Shown here: piece after piece, positions 18,395-22,399 of the stretch | How positions within the stretch are numbered: the first letter of the stretch is position 1 | Layout: each line of letters begins with the position of its first letter | Assembly: GCA_022701925.1 (NCBI GenBank) | Contig: JAKONM010000049.1 | Coordinates: 1 to 22,399 of the forward strand | Source of the DNA: Microbacteriaceae bacterium | Lineage (GTDB): Bacteria > Actinomycetota > Actinomycetes > Actinomycetales > Microbacteriaceae | Direction: 5' to 3' | Length of the DNA: 22,399 nucleotides | The notes under the pieces: generated by a model | What the model was told of the DNA's origin: nothing | The model's input: the letters and a program-made list of their open reading frames with translations, nothing else | Databases searched by the model: none | Made by a program: the position numbers and the translations under genes

Positions 18395-18431
18395 CGACGG
18401 CCCACGACCCCCTCGGGGTCGTGGGCCGTCG
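18395..18431. terminator. Hairpin terminator after typA, facing the efe operon
   Basis: A perfect 17-bp stem around a CTC loop (arms 18395-18411 and 18415-18431) lies 14 bases after the typA stop. It is followed by GTCGTCG rather than a T-run. Since efeB converges from the other side, it can act in both directions. Confidence 0.75.
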
Positions 18432-18509
18432 TCGTCGCGGGGCGTCGCCGCCCGCGTCCGCAGCAGCCGATCGAACGCGGCGGCGACGCGCGTCCGCGGC
18501 TCGATCAGC

Positions 18510-18526
18510 GCCGGCGCTCCGCCGGC
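18510..18526 (-). terminator. Hairpin just after efeB
   Basis: A 7-bp stem (GCCGGCG with CGCCGGC, CTC between on the plus strand) starts 5 bases after the efeB stop. It is a candidate end signal of the efe transcript, with no T-run. Confidence 0.4.
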
Positions 18527-18531
18527 TGCGG

Positions 18532-19809
18532 TCAGGAGAGCAGCGTCGCCCCGACGTACGAGCCCTTCGCGGCACCCGGCGGCACGGCCCACACGCCGCT
18601 GCCCACGTGCACGACGTACTCGTTCAGCAGGTCGGCCGAGGCCAGGCGCTGCTGGATCGGGATGAACTGCCTCCTCGGATCGCGCTGGAACGCGATGAAG
18701 AACAGGCCGGCGTCCATCCGCCCCAGGTCGTCGTTGCCGTCCGCGTAGTTGTACCCCCGGCGCAGCAGCTGCGCACCGCCGTTCTCGGAGGGGTGCGCCA
18801 TGCGCACGTGGGAGGCGGCGGGGATCAGCGGGGCGCCGTCGCCCTTCGCCGCGAAGTCCGGGGCCGTGAACTCGGTGCCGCCGGACAGCGGGGCTCCCTC
18901 CGGCTTCGTGCGCCCGATGGTCTGCTCCTGGTCCTGCAGGCTCTGCCGGTCCCAGGTCTCCATCCGCATCCGCACCTTGCGCGCGACCAGGTAGGAGCCG
19001 CCGGCCATCCAGCCGCCGTCGTCGCCGACCCAGACCTCGCGCTGCACGAGCGCCGTGTCCTCGGCCTTCAGGTTGGCGGTGCCGTCCTTGAATCCGAACA
19101 GGTTGCGCGGGGTGACCTGCGCCCGCGTCGTGCTGGAGGTGCGGCCGAAGCCCAGCTGCGACCAGCGCATCGTCGCCCGGCCGAAGGCGATGCGGGACAG
19201 GTTGCGGATGGCGTGCACGGCGACCTGCGGGTCGTCGCTGCAGGCCTGCACGCAGAGGTCGCCGTCCGAGGCCGCGGCGATGAGCGCGTCGCCGGGGAAG
19301 GCCGGCAGGTCGACCAGCGCGTCGGGGCGCCGGTCCGCCAGGCCGAAGCGGTCGTCGAACAGGGACGGCCCGAAGCCGAAGGTCAGCGTGAGGCCGGCCG
19401 GCGACAGGCCCAGCGCCTCCCCGGTGTCCTCGGGCGGGGCGGCGTAGTCGCCCTGCGAGACGGGCTCGTCGCCCACCCCGCGGCCCGCGGTCAGTCGGGC
19501 GGCGGCCGCCGACCAGTCGCGCAGCAGCTGCACCAGGTCGGCCTTCGCCAGCCCTTCGGCCAGGTCGAACGCGGCGAAGTACAGCCGGTCCTGCGCCTCG
19601 GTGACGATGCCGGCCTGATGGGCGCCGTGGAACGGGTGGATCCGGTCGGCCGGGGGCACCGCGCTCGCGGCGACCGCGTGCTCGGCGCCCAGCGCCGTGG
19701 CGGCGCCGGCGCCCGCGCCGAGCGCGCCCAGCCCGAATCCGCGCAGCAGTCCGCGCCGGCTGACGCCCTGCCGGTCGCGCGTCCCCCCGCCCCTCCGCTC
19801 GCGGACCAT
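18532..19809 (-). CDS. efeB: EfeB, Dyp-type deferrochelatase/peroxidase
   Basis: The 425-residue protein has a twin-arginine signal (SRRGLLRGFGLGALGAGAGA, RR at 18-19) and so is exported folded. It belongs to the dye-decolorising peroxidases: the GxxDG motif is GFKDG at 239-243, and His334 in ASHVRMAHP is the probable proximal haem ligand, followed by LLRRGYNYADG. EfeB is the third member of the EfeUOB iron uptake system, proposed to oxidise ferrous iron for EfeU or to release iron from haem. Its ATG directly follows the efeO stop (TAGATG, no gap) and no ribosome site is evident, so translation probably depends on reinitiation after efeO. Confidence 0.95.
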   Translation of the reverse strand: MVRERRGGGTRDRQGVSRRGLLRGFGLGALGAGAGAATALGAEHAVAASAVPPADRIHPFHGAHQAGIVTEAQDRLYFAAFDLAEGLAKADLVQLLRDWSAAAARLTAGRGVGDEPVSQGDYAAPPEDTGEALGLSPAGLTLTFGFGPSLFDDRFGLADRRPDALVDLPAFPGDALIAAASDGDLCVQACSDDPQVAVHAIRNLSRIAFGRATMRWSQLGFGRTSSTTRAQVTPRNLFGFKDGTANLKAEDTALVQREVWVGDDGGWMAGGSYLVARKVRMRMETWDRQSLQDQEQTIGRTKPEGAPLSGGTEFTAPDFAAKGDGAPLIPAASHVRMAHPSENGGAQLLRRGYNYADGNDDLGRMDAGLFFIAFQRDPRRQFIPIQQRLASADLLNEYVVHVGSGVWAVPPGAAKGSYVGATLLS

Positions 19810-20982
19810 CTAGCCCAGCACGGCGGCGGTCAGGCGCGACAGCGGCTCCGCCAGCGCGTTCACGGAGTCGGACAGCGCCTTCACGTCGGCCTTCGACAGG
19901 TCGGTGTAGGGCTGGAAGCCCTTCTCGAGCGAGCCGTACCGGGCGAGCAGCGCGTCGAGGGCGGCGAAGCGGGCGTCGAGCGACCTCACCAGCGCCGCGT
20001 CCTTCCCGGCGGCGATGTCGCGCACGCCGCGGTAGGCGACCTCCGCGCCTTCGACGTTGGCCTTGAAGTCCCACAGGTCCGTGTGGCTGTAGGCCTCCTC
20101 CTCGCCCGTGATCTTCGAGCTCGCGACCTCGTCGAGCAGACCGATCGCGCCGTTGCTGATCGCGTCGGCGGTCACCGTGAAGGAGGCGGCGTCGACGCGG
20201 TCCTTCAGGTCCTGCGTCTTCTCCACCAGGAACTCGGCGGCCTGCTCGCGGGCGGCCCCGTCGAGCGGCTTCCCGTCGGGCGCCCACAGGTCCTTCTCGA
20301 TGCGGTGCCAGCCGGTCCAGTCCGCGCCCTCGGCCACGTCGCCCTCGCGCGCGTCGAGCTGCGGGTCCAGGTCGCCGAACGACTCCGCGATCGGCTCGAT
20401 GCGCTCGTAGTAGGCGCGGGCGGCGGGGTACTCGGTCTTCGCGGTGGCGGCGTCCCCGGAGGCGTAGGAGGCCGCGAAGGCCCGCGTGGCCGTCAGCAGC
20501 TGGTCGGCCTGGTCGCGCACGTAGGACACGTAGCGCGTCGCGGCCGCGTCGGCCAGCTGCTTCGCGTCGCCGCTGAGGGCGACCGCCTCGCCCGTCACGG
20601 TGAACGCGGCCCGCCCGACGCCGCTGCCGGTCATGCCCGGCTTGCACATCGTGGTGTAGCTGCCGGGCTGGGCCTGCACGCTCAGCGAGCGGGTGAGACC
20701 GGGCCCGATGTTCTCGATCTCGCCGACGATGGTCAGCCCGTCCTTCGCGACCAGCTCGAACTCGGTGGCGCGGGTGCCGGTGTTCGTGACCGAGAAGACG
20801 GAGGTGCCGCTCGTCGCGGTGGCCGTCGACACCGCGCACGAGTCGTCGGCCGCGGTGACGGTGATGCCTCCCTCGGAGGCGGCGCCGGCGCCGGCGGGCT
20901 GGTTGCGGGTGCAGCCGGTCAGGGCTGCCAGGGCCAGCGTCGCGGCCAGGGCGGCGACGGGCAGGGAGGCACGGGGGCGCAT
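19810..20982 (-). CDS. efeO: EfeO, iron uptake lipoprotein (cupredoxin plus M75 domain)
   Basis: The 390-residue protein has a lipoprotein signal with a lipobox ending LTGC, Cys24 being the anchor. An N-terminal cupredoxin-like domain (about 38-132) carries Cys49, Cys113 and Met112/Met117 as potential metal ligands. The C-terminal M75 peptidase-like domain contains the HxxE motif HRIE at 226-229, the iron site of EfeO/EfeM proteins. It is thought to bind iron outside the membrane and deliver it to EfeU. The ATG at 20982 has GAGGA at 20989-20993 with 6 bases of spacing. It starts 28 bases after efeU and abuts efeB. Confidence 0.95.
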   Translation of the reverse strand: MRPRASLPVAALAATLALAALTGCTRNQPAGAGAASEGGITVTAADDSCAVSTATATSGTSVFSVTNTGTRATEFELVAKDGLTIVGEIENIGPGLTRSLSVQAQPGSYTTMCKPGMTGSGVGRAAFTVTGEAVALSGDAKQLADAAATRYVSYVRDQADQLLTATRAFAASYASGDAATAKTEYPAARAYYERIEPIAESFGDLDPQLDAREGDVAEGADWTGWHRIEKDLWAPDGKPLDGAAREQAAEFLVEKTQDLKDRVDAASFTVTADAISNGAIGLLDEVASSKITGEEEAYSHTDLWDFKANVEGAEVAYRGVRDIAAGKDAALVRSLDARFAALDALLARYGSLEKGFQPYTDLSKADVKALSDSVNALAEPLSRLTAAVLG

Positions 20983-21010
20983 CGGAGGTCCTCGGTGGTC
21001 GGCGCCGCGC

Positions 21011-21850
21011 TCAGGCGGTCGCGGGGGAGAGGCGGGAGGCCGCGCTGCGGCGGTGCAGCACCAGGGCGAAGGCGGTGCCCGTCACCGCGACGTAGGCCGT
21101 CCAGGCGGCGACCTCCAGCCACGTGGCCTGCGGGGAGAAGTTCAACGCGCCCTTCAGCAGGGTGCCGTACCAGCTGTCCGCCGGGATCGCGGCGCTGACG
21201 TCCCACGCCGTCTGCCGCAGGCCGGGCAGCACGCCCGCCTCCTGCAGGTCGTGCACGCCGTAGCTGAAGACCCCGGCGGCGACCAGCACCAGCAGGCCGG
21301 CCGTCACCGTGAAGAAGCGGCCGAGGTCGATGCGGAGCAGCCCCTTGGACAGCAGCGCGGTCAGGCCGACCGCGACCGCGATGCCGAGCACGGCGCCGCC
21401 CAGCGCCAGCCAGGTCTGCCCGGTCGCCTGCACCGCGGCCCAGATGATCAGGGAGGTCTCGAGGCCCTCGCGGCCGACGGTGAGCGCGGCCAGCAGGACG
21501 AGCCCGATCGCCGAACCGGCCGCCAGGGACCGGTCGACGCCGCCGCGCAGCTCGGCGGACAGCGTGCGGCCGTGCCGCACCATCCAGAAGATCATCCAGG
21601 TGACGAAGCCGACCGCGACGATCGAGAGGCCGCCGCCGATCGCCTCCTGCGCCTGGAACGTCAGGCCGTAGGTGCCGAAGGTCAGCACCGCGCCGAAGCC
21701 CAGCGAGACGACGACCGCGGCGGCGACGCCCGCCCAGATGCGGGGGCGCAGGTCGCGCCGGCCGATGCGGACCACGTAGGCCAGGAGGATCGACACGATC
21801 AGGGCCGCCTCGAGCCCTTCGCGCAGGCCGATCAGGAAGTTGCCGAGCAC
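21011..21850 (-). CDS. efeU: EfeU, FTR1-family iron permease
   Basis: The 279-residue membrane protein has about seven helices and the two REGLE motifs of FTR1 permeases, at residues 10-14 (LREGLEAALIV) and 127-131 (GREGLETSLII). Their glutamates carry iron across the membrane. In the EfeUOB system EfeU takes ferric or ferrous iron handed over by EfeO and EfeB. The start GTG at 21850 gives the family N-terminus MLGNFLIGLREGLEA; no other in-frame start lies close upstream and the ribosome site is weak. It is the first gene of the efe operon, and a DtxR-like box and strong promoter lie directly upstream. Confidence 0.95.
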   Translation of the reverse strand: MLGNFLIGLREGLEAALIVSILLAYVVRIGRRDLRPRIWAGVAAAVVVSLGFGAVLTFGTYGLTFQAQEAIGGGLSIVAVGFVTWMIFWMVRHGRTLSAELRGGVDRSLAAGSAIGLVLLAALTVGREGLETSLIIWAAVQATGQTWLALGGAVLGIAVAVGLTALLSKGLLRIDLGRFFTVTAGLLVLVAAGVFSYGVHDLQEAGVLPGLRQTAWDVSAAIPADSWYGTLLKGALNFSPQATWLEVAAWTAYVAVTGTAFALVLHRRSAASRLSPATA

Positions 21851-21874
21851 GATCGCGTCCGTCCGGGGGAGAAG

Positions 21875-21893
21875 TGAGGTTAGGCATCCCTAA
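21875..21893 (-). promoter_or_regulatory. DtxR/IdeR-type iron box upstream of efeU
   Basis: On the plus strand TGAGGTTAGGCATCCCTAA matches 15 of 19 positions of the DtxR/IdeR consensus TTAGGTTAGSCTAACCTAA, as I recall it. A perfect dyad GGTTAGG-CATC-CCTAACC spans 21878-21895. It lies immediately downstream of the efe -10 element, where bound iron-loaded repressor would block transcription. This predicts induction of efeUOB under iron limitation. Confidence 0.8.
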
Positions 21894-21903
21894 CCAGCAC
21901 GCG

Positions 21904-21932
21904 ACGCTAGTCCTCACCCGACCGGGTGTCCA
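21904..21932 (-). promoter_or_regulatory. Promoter of the efeUOB operon
   Basis: On the minus strand TGGACA (21932-21927) and TAGCGT (21909-21904) are separated by exactly 17 bases, the best promoter match in the window. The expected start near 21897 falls at the edge of the iron box, giving a leader of about 47 bases before the efeU GTG. Confidence 0.65.
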
Positions 21933-21951
21933 GGCCGGGCAGGATGGAGCC

Positions 21952-22392
21952 GTGCAGCAGGAGCGGACGACGCCGCGCGAGCTGGCGGTGGGCGTCCCGG
22001 CCTCCTTCGCGGCCGGCGTGCTGGTCGGCCTGCTCGGCACCTTCAAGCACCAGTTCGGCGTCTCCGCGGCGACCGGCAGCGGCCCGCCGATCGGCCTCGT
22101 GCTGTCCGTGCTGATGGTCGGCCTGCTGCTGGCGGCGCTGCGGCTGGCGTTCCCGACCCGCTGGTTCGCGCTCGCGGCGGCCCTCGGCGTCGTCGGTGCC
22201 GTGGTGCTGCTGCTGTTCCCCGGGCCGAGCGGCTCGGAGGTCGTGCTCCTGAACTACGCGGGCCTCACCTGGACGGTCGCGCCGGCCGTCGTCGCGGCCG
22301 CCGTGGTGGGGTGGCCGCGCCGGGCGCTCACGCGGGAGGCGCAGACCGGCGATGGGATACTGGGCGACGGCCGCAACGAGGGGAGGTCCTGA
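21952..22392 (+). CDS. Small four-helix membrane protein of unknown function
   Basis: Starting from GTG at 21952 the product has 146 residues: a short polar N-terminus (VQQERTTPRELAV), four hydrophobic segments, and a charged cytosolic tail. AGGA at 21941-21944 with a 7-base gap supports this start. An ATG 78 bases upstream in frame would put the N-terminus across the efe operator and promoter, which is unlikely. Such four-helix proteins (I recall DUF6113) are found beside a ferredoxin gene in related actinobacteria, but I cannot confirm the family. It diverges from efeU, so the iron box between them might also affect it. Its stop directly abuts the next start. Confidence 0.75.
   Translation: MQQERTTPRELAVGVPASFAAGVLVGLLGTFKHQFGVSAATGSGPPIGLVLSVLMVGLLLAALRLAFPTRWFALAAALGVVGAVVLLLFPGPSGSEVVLLNYAGLTWTVAPAVVAAAVVGWPRRALTREAQTGDGILGDGRNEGRS
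22356..22361 (+). promoter_or_regulatory. Possible -10 element for the gene at the right edge
   Basis: GATACT, one base from TATACT, lies within the end of the membrane protein gene, 31 bases before the ATG at 22393. No good -35 was found, so this is weak evidence for a separate promoter. Confidence 0.3.
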
Positions 22393-22399
22393 ATGACCT
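22393..22399 (+). CDS. Start of a gene cut by the window edge (possibly a ferredoxin)
   Basis: An ATG directly follows the stop of the membrane protein gene and has a very strong GGGAGGT at 22381-22387 with 5 bases of spacing. Only ATG ACC T is visible. In related actinobacteria I recall a 4Fe-4S ferredoxin beginning MTYVI after such a membrane protein gene, which would fit, but the identity is a guess from context. Confidence 0.4.

Noticed and set aside
18098..20839. A 913-codon minus-strand open frame across typA's end, efeB and efeO
   Set aside because: Arg/Gly-rich, out-of-frame reading of efeB and efeO; it shows no family motif, while the other frames give complete EfeB and EfeO.
21874..21951. 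Upstream ATG (21874) as start of the small membrane protein
   Set aside because: It would place coding sequence over the iron box and efe promoter; the GTG at 21952 has a better-placed AGGA.

Overview
The window looks like a chromosomal segment of a high-GC actinobacterium, most likely Microbacteriaceae. The support is the strongly GC-biased third codon positions, many GTG starts, TANNNT-type -10 elements including likely leaderless genes, a DtxR/IdeR-type iron box, a tandem glycine riboswitch on gcvTHP, and an efeUOB iron operon. The family assignment is inference from gene content; no database search was possible. I see no rRNA, tRNA, CRISPR array, insertion sequence or phage gene. Genes are dense and no gene-free stretch exceeds 300 bases.

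Layout. The left edge holds the first 20 codons of a minus-strand DnaQ-like exonuclease (1-61), then a MATE efflux transporter (110-1438, minus). Divergent from it is the P-loop NTPase gene ychF (1520-2590), followed by a LON substrate-binding-domain protein (2636-3238) and an unrecognised 86-residue protein (3271-3531). A promoter and a two-aptamer glycine riboswitch (about 3547-3772) precede gcvT, gcvH and gcvP (3825-8282), which are tightly packed. A 50-base palindrome closes this operon against two minus-strand genes: a 2H-phosphoesterase (2'-5' RNA ligase-like, 8344-8889) and a CPBP-family membrane protease homologue (8952-9752).

From 9976 to 16208 runs a five-gene peptide ABC importer: DppC-type permease, lipoprotein binding protein, DppB-type permease, and DppD- and DppF-type ATPases. 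It has a good promoter and a structured leader. A 36-base hairpin with a GAGA loop lies between the binding-protein gene and the second permease gene. A 60-base near-perfect palindrome follows dppF. Next is typA/bipA (16464-18380), which converges on the minus-strand operon efeU-efeO-efeB (18532-21850); a strong hairpin lies between them. The efe promoter is overlapped by a DtxR-like operator. Divergent from efeU is a small four-helix membrane protein (21952-22392) that runs into the start codon of a gene cut by the right edge, possibly a ferredoxin.

How the parts work together. The gcv operon degrades glycine when the riboswitch senses it; the fourth component (lipoamide dehydrogenase) is not here. 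The dpp-like operon imports peptides, a possible glycine source. EfeUOB imports iron under iron-dependent repression. YchF and TypA are translation- and stress-associated NTPases.

I found no convincing new multi-gene system. The most unusual items are the long DNA palindromes and hairpins between genes, especially 16221-16280 and 12944-12979.
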